DNA of 64,000 nucleotides from Variovorax sp. KK3. GTDB taxonomy: Bacteria > Pseudomonadota > Gammaproteobacteria > Burkholderiales > Burkholderiaceae_C. This document shows positions 34,502-42,682 of this stretch, piece after piece; position 1 is the first letter of the stretch; every line of letters begins with the position of its first letter. The stretch covers positions 32,777-96,776 of the forward strand of contig NZ_LYVO01000019.1 in NCBI RefSeq assembly GCF_001984055.1, given 5' to 3'. The notes under the pieces were generated by a model that saw only the letters and a program-made list of their open reading frames with translations, did no database searches and was not told where the DNA came from. The position numbers were made by a program, and so were the translations under genes.

Positions 34502-34897
34502 CTAGCGGGTGACGCTGCCGCGCACCGACGCCGGCGGCCGCAGCTTGTCGAGGTCGAGCAGTAGGCCGGGCACTGTCATGAGCCGCAGGGCTTCGACCTG
34601 GGTGTACTCCTGGTCCCCTGCCAGAAAGCGCAGTTCGCAGGCGCCGACGCGGATGCTGTCGCCGTTGGCGAGCACCTGGGTCTCGATGCGCTCGTCGTTG
34701 ACGTAGGTGCCGTTGCGGCTTCCCATGTCCTTGATGGTGACGAAGGCCTCACCCACGGAGATCAGGGCATGCACCCGGCTCACCTGGTCCACGTCGATGA
34801 CGAGATCGTTCGTGGTGGCCCGGCCGATCCTGGTTTCCTTCCCCAGCGCTATCTGCTTGGTCTGGCTCGCGCTGATCATCATGATCAATCGTGGCAA
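34502..34897 (-). CDS. FHA-domain protein
   Basis: 131 residues, almost entirely one forkhead-associated domain that binds phosphothreonine: RIGRATTNDLVI, the recognition loop SRVHALI, KDMGSRNGTYVNDERI. The C-terminal tail is short and basic. No kinase, phosphatase or secretion genes of the usual partners are adjacent. ATG 34897; a start at 34882 (MMISAS) is possible. The A/T-rich dyad directly upstream suggests a regulated promoter. Confidence 0.88.
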   Translation of the reverse strand: MPRLIMMISASQTKQIALGKETRIGRATTNDLVIDVDQVSRVHALISVGEAFVTIKDMGSRNGTYVNDERIETQVLANGDSIRVGACELRFLAGDQEYTQVEALRLMTVPGLLLDLDKLRPPASVRGSVTR

Positions 34898-34908
34898 AAA
34901 TCGCTCCT

Positions 34909-34932
34909 CTTTGTAGGCTTAGTCTTACAAAG
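34909..34932. promoter_or_regulatory. Inverted repeat upstream of the FHA gene
   Basis: CTTTGTA (34909-34915), 10-base spacer, TACAAAG (34926-34932): perfect 7-bp arms, 11 bases from the FHA ATG and in an unusually AT-rich stretch. A repressor operator over the promoter or ribosome site is plausible. Confidence 0.4.
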
Positions 34933-35026
34933 GAAGCGTAGCCCAGATTCCCAGGGCCACAGGTCGTAGAACCCCTCGTCGGGGTAACAAGGTGTTCGAG
35001 CCCGCGCGGCACTCTGCCGTGGCGCC

Positions 35027-35953
35027 TCAGACCATGCCCATGGTCCGGGCGATCAGCTCGAACTGCTGCCGCAGCCAGCGATGGGCCGGGTTGTGGTGCA
35101 TGCGCTCGTGCCAGAACATCGACGTGCTCACGTCCTCGAGCGCGAGCGGCGGTTCGAGCACCTGCAGCTGCCACACCACGGCAAAGTGCTGGGCGATGCG
35201 CTCGGGCAGCGTGGCCAGCATGTCCGACTGCGCCACCAGGCCCGGCGACACCAGGGTGGACGACACCCGCGCACCGATGGTGCGTGCCATGCCCGCATGC
35301 TCCAGGGCTTCGTCGACCACGGATTCAAGCGTCGATGCCCCCGTGCGGCCCAGGGCGTAGAACACATGCGGGTACCTCGCGTACTGCGCCCGGGTCAGCC
35401 GCCCCTGCACCTCGGGATGCCCGGCCGCGGCGATGACCCGCATGGGCTGGCGCAGCAGCGGCGTGAAGCGCAGGCCCGGCGGCGCATCGCGGATGAAGGC
35501 GACCACGAGGTCGATGCCGCCCTCCTCCAGGTCGTGCCGCACGCGCGCCAGGTCGGGCGGCTGCAGGGTCAGCTGCACGGCCGGCGCGAGCCGGCGCACG
35601 TGCGCGATCAGCGAGGGCATCAGCAGGTAGCCCAGGGTTTCGCTCGCGGCGATGCGGAAGCGCTCGGTCGCCGTCGCGGGCTCGAAGTCGGCACGGTCGG
35701 CCACGGCCTGATCGACCAGGTCGAGCGCCTGTTGGAAGCGGTCGGCCAGTTGCCGCGCGCGTGGCGTGGCGACCATGCCTTTGTCGGTTCGCACCAGCAG
35801 CGGATCGGCGAACTGCACACGAAGCCGCGCCAGGGTGGCGCTCATCGCCGGCTGCGTCATGCCCATGCGCTCGGCAGCGCGCGTCACGTGGCCCTCGGCC
35901 ACCAGGGCGACGAGGCAACGCAGCAGGTAGACGTCGAGATGGCGGGCTTGCAT
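35027..35953 (-). CDS. LysR-family transcriptional regulator
   Basis: 308 aa. N-terminal winged helix (residues 1-60: HLDVYLLRCLVALVAEGHVTRAAERMGMTQPAMSATLARLR) and a periplasmic-binding-like effector domain (FRIAASETLGYLLMPSLIAHV ... DLVVAFIRDAPPGLRF). ATG 35953 was picked since the longer frame reads through the intergenic promoter region. It is divergent from the Bug-cupin-hydrolase-RraA operon, its likely target. Confidence 0.9.
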   Translation of the reverse strand: MQARHLDVYLLRCLVALVAEGHVTRAAERMGMTQPAMSATLARLRVQFADPLLVRTDKGMVATPRARQLADRFQQALDLVDQAVADRADFEPATATERFRIAASETLGYLLMPSLIAHVRRLAPAVQLTLQPPDLARVRHDLEEGGIDLVVAFIRDAPPGLRFTPLLRQPMRVIAAAGHPEVQGRLTRAQYARYPHVFYALGRTGASTLESVVDEALEHAGMARTIGARVSSTLVSPGLVAQSDMLATLPERIAQHFAVVWQLQVLEPPLALEDVSTSMFWHERMHHNPAHRWLRQQFELIARTMGMV

Positions 35954-36006
35954 CGCCTGGATTATCCGCAGCGCCGCATGACCGCGCAGCCCTTCATGTG
36001 TGCCAC

Positions 36007-36022
36007 GGCATGTCTGCATGCC
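36007..36022. promoter_or_regulatory. Inverted repeat in the LysR/Bug divergent gap
   Basis: GGCATG-N4-CATGCC, perfect 6-bp arms, roughly midway between the LysR start (35953) and the Bug start (36096). Candidate LysR-type or other regulator site; the T-N11-A spacing typical of LysR is not strict here. Confidence 0.3.
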
Positions 36023-36095
36023 GGGCCGGACATGGCGTGCGACGACGCCGCTCCACACAATCGCCGCAAGACCACAGGCCACAGGAGACGACACG

Positions 36096-37073
36096 ATGAA
36101 GACATTCGCCATGCACGCACTACTGGCCGGCACTTTGCTGACCGCCGGCCACGCGGCGCACTCGCAGCAGCCCGACAGCTACCCCTCGAAGCCCGTGCGC
36201 ATCGTGTTCGGCTTTCCGGCCGGCAGCGCCACCGACGTGGCGGCGCGGCGCGTGGCCGCCAAGCTCAGTGCCGAGCTGGGCCAGACCTTCTACGTCGAGA
36301 ACCGGCCAGGCGCCGGCGGCAGCATCGGCGGCGAGGTCGCGGCCAAGGCGCCGGCCGACGGCTACACGCTGCTGGCCGCCACCACCAGCGAGATGGCGAT
36401 CAACAAGCCGGCCGGCATGCGCGTCGGCTTCGACCCGGCGAAGGACTTCATCCCCATCGGCCTGCTGTTCACCAGCAACCCGGTGCTGGTGGCGAGCAAC
36501 GCGTCGAAGCTCGAGACCGTGCCCGAACTCGTCGCACGCGCCAAGGCGCGGCCGGGCGAGGTGAACTGGGCGACGGTCAACGCATTCCAGCAGGTGTTCA
36601 TCGCTTCGTTCCAGAAGGCCGCGGGCGTGAAGCTCAATGTCGTGCCCTACAAGGGCACCGCCTTCGCGATGACCGACGTGGTCGGCGGCCAGCTCGACGG
36701 CATGGTGGGCTACCCGGCCGAAGCCATGGCCCAGACCTCGGTCGGCCGCGCCAAGGCGCTGGGGTTGGGCGGCGCGCAGCGCAACACCTTCATGCCCGCC
36801 ACGCCCACGCTGGGCGAGCTCGGCTATGCCGACCTGGACCTGGTCGTCTGGGGCGGCATCTTCGCGCCTGCGGGTACGCCGCGGCCCATCGTCGACAGGA
36901 TCAACCGCGCCATCCGCAACGCCAACGCCACGCCCGACGTGCGCGAGGCACTGGCCAAGACCGGCTCGGAGGTGAAGCTCTACAACGCCGACGAGTTCGC
37001 CGCCTTCATCGGCAACGAGATCACGCGCTGGGACAAGCTCGTGCGCGAGACCGGCGTGAAGATCGGCGAATGA
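36096..37073 (+). CDS. Bug/TctC family periplasmic solute-binding protein
   Basis: 325 aa; signal peptide MKTFAMHALLAGTLLTAGHAAHS, then KPVRIVFGFPAGSATDVAAR, FYVENRPGAGGSIGGEVAAKAPADG, VPYKGTAFAMTDVVGGQLDG and WGGIFAPAGTPRPIVDRINRAI, all Bug hallmarks. The Asp of SATDVAAR that marks the ligand-contact loop is kept. First gene of an operon with a cupin, a hydrolase and an RraA-like protein, and divergent from LysR. An orphan receptor without TctAB. ACAGGAGACG is the ribosome site. Confidence 0.9.
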   Translation: MKTFAMHALLAGTLLTAGHAAHSQQPDSYPSKPVRIVFGFPAGSATDVAARRVAAKLSAELGQTFYVENRPGAGGSIGGEVAAKAPADGYTLLAATTSEMAINKPAGMRVGFDPAKDFIPIGLLFTSNPVLVASNASKLETVPELVARAKARPGEVNWATVNAFQQVFIASFQKAAGVKLNVVPYKGTAFAMTDVVGGQLDGMVGYPAEAMAQTSVGRAKALGLGGAQRNTFMPATPTLGELGYADLDLVVWGGIFAPAGTPRPIVDRINRAIRNANATPDVREALAKTGSEVKLYNADEFAAFIGNEITRWDKLVRETGVKIGE

Positions 37074-37125
37074 GCGCGTCGCCGGTCCAGTATTTTTCCA
37101 ACCCCGTCAAAAGAAGGCCCATCCC

Positions 37126-37620
37126 ATGACCGTCGCCGACAAGACCTACGAGATGCCCATCCAGGCGTTGACCCCGCAGCAGATGCAATCGCGCGTGGCG
37201 CGTTTCAAGGAGCTGCGCTTCCCGCCCGACCGCTACCCCGACAGCCAGCTGCCGGGCCACGTGCGCCGCAACTACCTGGTCATCGGCCGCGGCCTGGTGG
37301 TCGAGGGCGGCAAGGACCCGATGTCGGCGATCCCGATCGACGAGGGCTTCCAGATGTCGTACGTCGAAGCCGAGCCCGGCAACGGCCCGATGCTGCACAA
37401 CCACGACACCAACGAAACCTTCGTCGCCATCAAGGGACGCTGGCGCGTGATCTGGGGCGTGGACGAGGAGCATTCGGTCGACCTCGATCCGCTGGACGTC
37501 TGCTCGATGCCGGCCTACACCCCGCGCCGCTTCATCAACCTCGAGCCCGGCGAGGGCAGCACCATGGGCCTGCTGCTCGCGGTGCAGCCCGGCAACGCGC
37601 CCAACTGCGAGTTCATGTGA
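37126..37620 (+). CDS. Cupin-domain protein
   Basis: 164 aa with a single cupin barrel: GPMLHNHDTNETFVAIKGRWRVIWG (metal ligands His-x-His...Glu) and DVCSMPAYTPRRFINL (second cupin motif). Similar cupins are dioxygenases or isomerases in aromatic and sugar-acid catabolism. Its stop overlaps the GTG start of the next gene in ATGTGA, so the two are coupled. The ribosome site is AGAAGG-like before ATG 37126. Confidence 0.85.
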   Translation: MTVADKTYEMPIQALTPQQMQSRVARFKELRFPPDRYPDSQLPGHVRRNYLVIGRGLVVEGGKDPMSAIPIDEGFQMSYVEAEPGNGPMLHNHDTNETFVAIKGRWRVIWGVDEEHSVDLDPLDVCSMPAYTPRRFINLEPGEGSTMGLLLAVQPGNAPNCEFM

Positions 37621-38336
37621 GCGGCTCCGAAGAAGGCATCACGCTGCAGGTGCTGCACACCACGCGCCGCCGCGTGCCGCTCGCGATCTGGCACCGCGCC
37701 GGCCTCGACACGCCGCGGCCGCTCGTGTTGATCGGCCATGGCGGCAGCGGCCACAAGACTGCGGCGGCCGTCGAGCGCGTGGCGCATGCGCTGGTGCGCG
37801 AGGCCGACTTCGTGGTCGCCGCGATCGACGGGCCGGTGCATGGCGAGCGGGCCGCAGCAGGCGAAGGCGCCGAGGCCGTGCGCGACCGCTTTCGCACGCT
37901 GTGGGCAGATGGTGGCAGTGTCGAGCCGATGGTGGCCGACTGGACCGACGCGCTCGACGACCTGTGCGCGATGCCCGTCGTCGACGCCGAGGTGATCGGC
38001 TGGTACGGCCTCTCGATGGGCACGGCCTATGGCCTGCCCGTGGTCGGCCGAACGCCCCGCGTGCGCTGCGCCGTGCTGGGCCTCTGGGGCGACTGCCGCC
38101 CGCGCGGTGACGAGATCCTTCAGCAGGCCGCGGCCGTGCGTGTTCCCGTGCTGTTCCAGGCCAAGCCAGGGGACGAGATCATCACGATCGCGGGTGCGCA
38201 GAAGGTCTTCGCGGCGCTCGGCTCGGCCGACAAGCGGCTCACGCTGCATCCGGGCCTGCACATCGAGATCGGCGAGCCGCAACTGGCCGAGGCGGTCGAC
38301 TTTCTGCAGCAACGCCTGCGGCGCGGACGGGCATGA
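37617..38336 (+). CDS. Alpha/beta hydrolase, dienelactone-hydrolase-like
   Basis: 239-residue hydrolase: PLVLIGHGGSGHKT (oxyanion loop), IDGPVHGER, the nucleophile elbow WYGLSMGTAYG (Ser), VLFQAKPGDEIIT with the likely acid Asp, and a C-terminal HPGLHIEIGE with the likely catalytic His. GTG 37617 overlaps the cupin stop and its own stop overlaps the RraA start (ATGA). Substrate probably an ester or lactone of the pathway. Confidence 0.8.
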   Translation: MSGSEEGITLQVLHTTRRRVPLAIWHRAGLDTPRPLVLIGHGGSGHKTAAAVERVAHALVREADFVVAAIDGPVHGERAAAGEGAEAVRDRFRTLWADGGSVEPMVADWTDALDDLCAMPVVDAEVIGWYGLSMGTAYGLPVVGRTPRVRCAVLGLWGDCRPRGDEILQQAAAVRVPVLFQAKPGDEIITIAGAQKVFAALGSADKRLTLHPGLHIEIGEPQLAEAVDFLQQRLRRGRA

Positions 38337-39025
38337 ACGGCGCGTCGCCGATGCGCGCGGAACCGCGGCACCGCATCCTGACCGCGCCGCCGCCACCGCC
38401 CGCCGCGCTCGTGGAGGCGCTGCGCGCCTGCGCGACGGCCAACCTGGCTGACAGCCTGCCACAAGTGCAAGTCGCCCTCGGCCTCGTGCCGCGCCATGCC
38501 GTGGCCGGCGTGCTGTGCGGGCCTGCGCTCACCGTGCGCGTGGCCGCCGGCGACAACCTGCTGGCCCAGCATGCGATCGATCTTGCACAGCCCGGCGACG
38601 TGATCGTGATCGACGGTGCCGCCGGCGCGGAGCGCGCGCTGGTCGGCGAAGTCATGGGCCGCTGGGCGCACGCACGCGGGGTCGCCGGCTTCGTGGTCGA
38701 CGGCGCGGTGCGCGACCTGGACTACCTGCGCCAGGGGCCGCTGCCGGTCTATTCGCGCAGCGTCTCGCCGCGCGGGCCCATGCGCACGGGCAACGGTGAA
38801 ATCAACGGCGAGGTCACGGTGGGCGACGCCGTCGTCCGCGCCGGCGACCTGGTCGTGGGTGACCTCGACGGCGTTGTCTTCGTGCCGCAGGCCAGCGCGC
38901 CCGCCGCGATCGAGGCTTGCCTGCACATGATGACCTGCGAGCGCGAGACCTTCGAAGCGATACGCAACGGCACGCTGTCGCGGGCGTGGGTCGCCCAGGC
39001 GCTGGGCGGCGACGTGGCGGGCTAG
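38333..39025 (+). CDS. RraA/4-hydroxy-4-methyl-2-oxoglutarate aldolase-family protein
   Basis: 230 aa of the RraA/HMG-CHA aldolase fold. Motifs: TANLADSLPQVQ, GPALTVRVAAGDNLLAQHAID, DVIVIDGAAGAERALVGEVMGRWAHARGVAGFVVDGAVRDLDYL (metal and substrate binding Gly/Arg/Asp), PLPVYSRSVSPRGP and DLVVGDLDGVVFVP. Such enzymes cleave 4-carboxy-4-hydroxy-2-oxoacids at the end of protocatechuate 4,5-cleavage or gallate routes, or decarboxylate oxaloacetate. Last gene of the Bug operon. Confidence 0.85.
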   Translation: MNGASPMRAEPRHRILTAPPPPPAALVEALRACATANLADSLPQVQVALGLVPRHAVAGVLCGPALTVRVAAGDNLLAQHAIDLAQPGDVIVIDGAAGAERALVGEVMGRWAHARGVAGFVVDGAVRDLDYLRQGPLPVYSRSVSPRGPMRTGNGEINGEVTVGDAVVRAGDLVVGDLDGVVFVPQASAPAAIEACLHMMTCERETFEAIRNGTLSRAWVAQALGGDVAG

Positions 39026-39160
39026 CAGCCGATCGTTCCACTTCGGGCGACACAGCGTCCCCGGTTCCGGGGCTACCTTGGCGCGTGAGGGCGCAGCATC
39101 ATCACGCCAGCCTGCAAGCGGAATCGGTTCGACGCTTCGGCGAGCCTCGCGAGACGAGCT

Positions 39161-39177
39161 TCGACCGTCACGGTCGA
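39161..39177. promoter_or_regulatory. Inverted repeat in the 272-base gap before the PLD gene
   Basis: TCGACCG-TCA-CGGTCGA: perfect 7-bp arms, 3-base loop. It is the only clear structure in the gap 39026-39297; no promoter or gene is obvious there. Could be an operator or a small hairpin in the leader. Confidence 0.3.
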
Positions 39178-39297
39178 GGCACACCTCGGCGCTATCTCAA
39201 CGCAACCGGAGCACGTCTTATCGCCTCGCCAGAGTCGGCGCAGTCTCATCGCTCGCCGCATCTATTCGCAACCTGTGTTCATGCCGGCATCGTGGCG

Positions 39298-40851
39298 ATG
39301 GCGCTCGGGCTCGGCGCTTGCAGCACATTGCCCGACCAGAGCCCTCGCCTGCGAACCGTCGCGATTTCCGCCGAAGGATCGCAAGCCCGGCTGGACCACG
39401 TCGCTCAGGCGTCCATGGCCGATGCACCGGCTGGCGCCAGCGGCTTTCGACTGATGCTCGGTCCGGGCGGGCTGGACGCCCGGCTCGCGCTCATGCGCGG
39501 CGCGCAGCGCTCGCTCGACCTGCAGTACTACCACCTTCACGACGATGCCACCGGCCGGCTGGTGCTGCGCGAGTTGCGCGACGCCGCGCGGCGCGGCGTG
39601 CGCGTCCGGCTGCTGCTCGATGACTTGTACACGGACGGGCTGGAGCCGCTGCTCGAGGGGCTGGACGCCTACCCGAACGTCGAGATCCACCTGTTCAACC
39701 CCTTCCCCACGCGCGGCAGCATGGCCAAGCGCTTTGCGGCCGCGATGCTGGACTTCGCGCGGCTCAACCGCCGCATGCACAACAAGCTCTTCGTTGCCGA
39801 TGGCGTGCTGGCAGTGACCGGCGGGCGAAACCTCGGCGACGAATATTTCATGCGCGGCACCCAATCGAACTTCTTCGATTTCGACATGCTCGTGGCTGGG
39901 CCGGTAGTCGCGCAGATGTCCAGCCTGTTCGACGAGTACTGGAATGCCGAACAGGTGCGAACCGCTGCATCGGTACTGCGCCCGGTCGCATCTTTCGCAT
40001 CCCTGCGGCAAGCCTTCGATCAGCGCGTCGATGGCGTCGACACGCCTGATCCGCCGGCTTTTCGCGGGTTGGATCGATCGGGCCGCTTGCCGGTGGCCGA
40101 CGAGCTGCGCGCGGGGTCGGTGCGAATGGTGTACGGCGCTGCCCAGGCCTTCGCCGACTCGCCGGCCAAGGCCTGGGGCGAGCGGCAGAGCCACCGCCTG
40201 CCGAGCGGCGCGCTCCTGGACAACAGCCACGTGCTGCTGACGACCGAGTTCCGTGCTGCGCAGCACGAGATCTGGCTCTCGTCGCCTTACATGGTCCCAG
40301 GCCCGGAGGCGCTGGAGCATGCGCGCACCAGTCGCAAGAATGGCGTGCGAATCAGCCTGCTCACCAACTCGCTGGCGGCCACGGACGAGCCTGTCGTGCA
40401 TACCGGCTACCGGCGTTATCGCGACAACATGTTGCGGGCCGGCGTGCAGATCCACGAGCTGCACCCGAGCCTCGGCCGGCGGCTGCTTCTGCCCGGTGAG
40501 GTCGGCAGCGCGCCCCTGCGTCTGCACACCAAGGCCGCGGTGATCGACCGCAAGCAGATGTTCATCGGCTCGGTGAACATGGACCCACGCTCGGAGTCGT
40601 TGAACACGGAATTCGGGTTGCTCGCACAAAGCCCCGAACTGGCCGCTGAAGCGATCGGCCTGTTGGAGCTGCTCAAGCAGGAGGCCTCTTACCAGGTCAG
40701 GCTCAAGCAGGACTCCAGCCGTGATCTGGAATGGGTCTGGACCGATGAACGCAAGCAGCTGGAGGTGATCGACACCGAGCCCGGCTCGGACCCTTGGACG
40801 CGCCTGAAGCTCTACATCCAGTCGCTGCTGATTCCGGAGTCGCTGCTCTAG
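39298..40851 (+). CDS. Phospholipase-D/cardiolipin-synthase-type lipoprotein
   Basis: About 517 residues with two HKD motifs: HNKLFVADGVLAVTGGRN and HTKAAVIDRKQMFIGSVN, each followed by the usual Ser/Asn stretch. This is the cardiolipin synthase C/PLD group, acting on the periplasmic or outer-membrane side; LGLGACSTLPD is a lipobox with the Cys to be lipidated. The start is uncertain: ATG 39298 and GTG 39292 leave only 7-9 residues before the Cys. The next in-frame start, GTG 39085, gives an unconvincing 78-residue leader. Ends 105 bases before a convergent gene. Confidence 0.85.
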   Translation: MALGLGACSTLPDQSPRLRTVAISAEGSQARLDHVAQASMADAPAGASGFRLMLGPGGLDARLALMRGAQRSLDLQYYHLHDDATGRLVLRELRDAARRGVRVRLLLDDLYTDGLEPLLEGLDAYPNVEIHLFNPFPTRGSMAKRFAAAMLDFARLNRRMHNKLFVADGVLAVTGGRNLGDEYFMRGTQSNFFDFDMLVAGPVVAQMSSLFDEYWNAEQVRTAASVLRPVASFASLRQAFDQRVDGVDTPDPPAFRGLDRSGRLPVADELRAGSVRMVYGAAQAFADSPAKAWGERQSHRLPSGALLDNSHVLLTTEFRAAQHEIWLSSPYMVPGPEALEHARTSRKNGVRISLLTNSLAATDEPVVHTGYRRYRDNMLRAGVQIHELHPSLGRRLLLPGEVGSAPLRLHTKAAVIDRKQMFIGSVNMDPRSESLNTEFGLLAQSPELAAEAIGLLELLKQEASYQVRLKQDSSRDLEWVWTDERKQLEVIDTEPGSDPWTRLKLYIQSLLIPESLL

Positions 40852-40924
40852 GCGGGGGCACCACGTCGATGCCACGAGAGCCCGCAACGATGATTGCCCT
40901 GCAGGCGCTTCTGCCCGATACGAA

Positions 40925-40943
40925 AGGGGCGTTTCATGCCCCT
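40925..40943. terminator. Possible terminator in convergent gap
   Basis: AGGGGC, 7-base loop, GCCCCT between the converging PLD and isochorismatase genes. The minus-strand side is followed by a short TTT, the plus side by no T-run, so it is weak as an intrinsic terminator. Confidence 0.4.
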
Positions 40944-40955
40944 CGCATCGTCTTA

Positions 40956-41606
40956 TCAGGCGCTGGCGGGCACCGGCGTGTTGAGCAACTGCTGCTCCCA
41001 GAGGTACGCGATGCCGCTGCCGCCGGCATGTTGCGTGATCACCTTCGTCAGTTCGGCGGCTTTTTCGGTCCGAGCCCAGTCCCGCTGCCATTCAGACGCC
41101 ACCGCGAGCCAGGTCAGCATGTTCGCGCCGGCTGCGATCATCCGCTGGATGGCGACCTGATGCGCCTCGACCGACACGCCGCCGGAAGCATCGGTGACGA
41201 CGGTGACGTCCCAGCCTTCGCCGAGGGCCTGGATCGTCGGCATCGCGACACACACCTCGGTCCACAGACCCGCGATGATCAGTTGCTTGCGGCCGGTTGC
41301 CTTGACGGCGTCGACCACCGTCTTGTCCTGCCAGGTGTTGATGAACGTACGGTCGATCACCTCCTGGCCGGGGAAGACCTCGGTGAGTTGAGGAAAGAGG
41401 AGGCCGCCTCGTTCGGCGATCACGCTGGTCAGGATGGTGGGCACACCGAAGGCCTTGGCGGCTTTTGCCAGGCCCACGGTGTTGTTGATGACCATCTGCG
41501 GTTCGTGACTGTTCAAGTTCGCAAGTTGGTAAGGCTGATGATCGATCAGGACGAGGATCGAATCTTCCGGACGAAGAAGTGAAGAAAGACCGTTGCGAGA
41601 AGTCAT
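40956..41606 (-). CDS. Isochorismatase-family cysteine hydrolase
   Basis: 216 aa with the D-K-C triad of the family: Asp in LVLIDHQPY, Lys in NTWQDKTVVDAV, Cys in AGLWTEVCVAMPTIQAL. Resembles YcaC-type hydrolases, whose substrate is unknown. ATG 41606 is chosen over 41633 by family length. Divergent from a LysR regulator, 160 bases apart, which probably controls it; pirin follows further on the same theme. Confidence 0.9.
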   Translation of the reverse strand: MTSRNGLSSLLRPEDSILVLIDHQPYQLANLNSHEPQMVINNTVGLAKAAKAFGVPTILTSVIAERGGLLFPQLTEVFPGQEVIDRTFINTWQDKTVVDAVKATGRKQLIIAGLWTEVCVAMPTIQALGEGWDVTVVTDASGGVSVEAHQVAIQRMIAAGANMLTWLAVASEWQRDWARTEKAAELTKVITQHAGGSGIAYLWEQQLLNTPVPASA

Positions 41607-41766
41607 TGATGGGTTCCTGTGTTGCCGCTGCATGCGGAATGGCGGGATGGGTTCCGGGCGACGATGCCTTCGTGGCGTCGTCGCCTGCAGCCAGTATTCC
41701 GGTCTCGCGCAGCACGCGGTAGTACCATCATTCGTCGAACTGTGTCGCCGTCAAAGGAACGCCAGA

Positions 41767-42648
41767 TTGGACATCGAGGACCTGCGTACATTCGTCGAAG
41801 TTGCCCATGCCGGGGGCGTTTCGCCGGCTGCCGTTCGGCTGGGAATTTCCAAGTCGATCGTGAGCCGGCGGCTGGTCCGGCTCGAGGGGGAACTCGGTGT
41901 CCAGCTTCTCGCGCGATCCACGCGCGGCGCGGCGCTCACCGAAGCCGGTGCCACGTTCCGGGACCATGCGGCCAGGGTCTGCGCCGAGATCGACACAGCC
42001 ATCGAAACGATCCGGCCTTCAGGCGAGCTTCGCGGCCGCCTGAGGATCGCTGTGCCGCTGACGTTCGGGCCGACCCACTTCGCGCCCATGCTCGCGGAAT
42101 GGGCCCGACGCCACCCCTTGCTCCAGCTCCAGACCTGCTACAGCGATCGATTCGTCGACCTGATCGCGGAAGGCTACGACTGTGCAATTCGTGTGGGCTA
42201 TCTCGAAGACTCCAACCTCATCGCGAGGCGCGTCGGCCCCATCTACGGCAAGCTCGTGGCGAGCCCGGGGTATGTCAGCAAACATGGCGCCCCCGAAACA
42301 CCGGATGAGCTGTCCGGCCATGAGGCCCTGATGCAGGGCACCGAAGCCTGGCAATTGATGGATGGCGACCGAATCATCAGCGTTCGGCCGCAGGGACGCT
42401 TCAAGGCCGACAACGGCACGGCCCTGGTGGCCGCTGCAGTCGCGGGAATCGGCATCGCGTACCTGCCCGACTGGCTCACTCACGAGTACGTTGCTTCTGG
42501 CGCGCTCGTGCCGATCATGGAGCGCTACCCACCGCCGCCAGCGGGTGCGTATGTCGTGCGACCGCCGGGCCAGCATCCCGCACGCAAGATTCGCGTGCTG
42601 ACCGAGTTCCTGATCGAACACTGCGAGCAGTTGTCGGAACGACGATGA
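41767..42648 (+). CDS. LysR-family transcriptional regulator
   Basis: 293 aa from TTG 41767 (MDIEDLRTFVEVAHAGGVS), which has AAAGGAA at good spacing; no ATG fits. Winged helix GISKSIVSRRLVRLEGELGVQLLARSTRGAALTEAG, then the effector domain (RGRLRIAVPLTFGPTHFAPML, IRVGYLEDSNLIARRVGPIYGKLVASPGYV), closest to the CrgA/AaeR-like group. Divergent from the isochorismatase gene; convergent with pirin. Confidence 0.88.
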   Translation: MDIEDLRTFVEVAHAGGVSPAAVRLGISKSIVSRRLVRLEGELGVQLLARSTRGAALTEAGATFRDHAARVCAEIDTAIETIRPSGELRGRLRIAVPLTFGPTHFAPMLAEWARRHPLLQLQTCYSDRFVDLIAEGYDCAIRVGYLEDSNLIARRVGPIYGKLVASPGYVSKHGAPETPDELSGHEALMQGTEAWQLMDGDRIISVRPQGRFKADNGTALVAAAVAGIGIAYLPDWLTHEYVASGALVPIMERYPPPPAGAYVVRPPGQHPARKIRVLTEFLIEHCEQLSERR

Positions 42649-42682
42649 GCCGGCCCTGCGGGACGGTCAACGCCGTCGCGCG

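Noticed and set aside
34970..34986. Small hairpin ACCCC-TCGTC-GGGGT near the FHA and LysR genes
   Set aside because: Only a 5-bp stem with no T-run on either strand; not enough to call a terminator.
36007..36022. Intrinsic terminator for the LysR gene
   Set aside because: It is in the divergent start-to-start gap and lacks a T-run, so an operator reading is preferred.
39262..41091. A 609-codon minus-strand frame across the PLD gene
   Set aside because: Antisense shadow of the HKD-motif gene; composition is typical of shadow frames and it overlaps the convergent gene ends.
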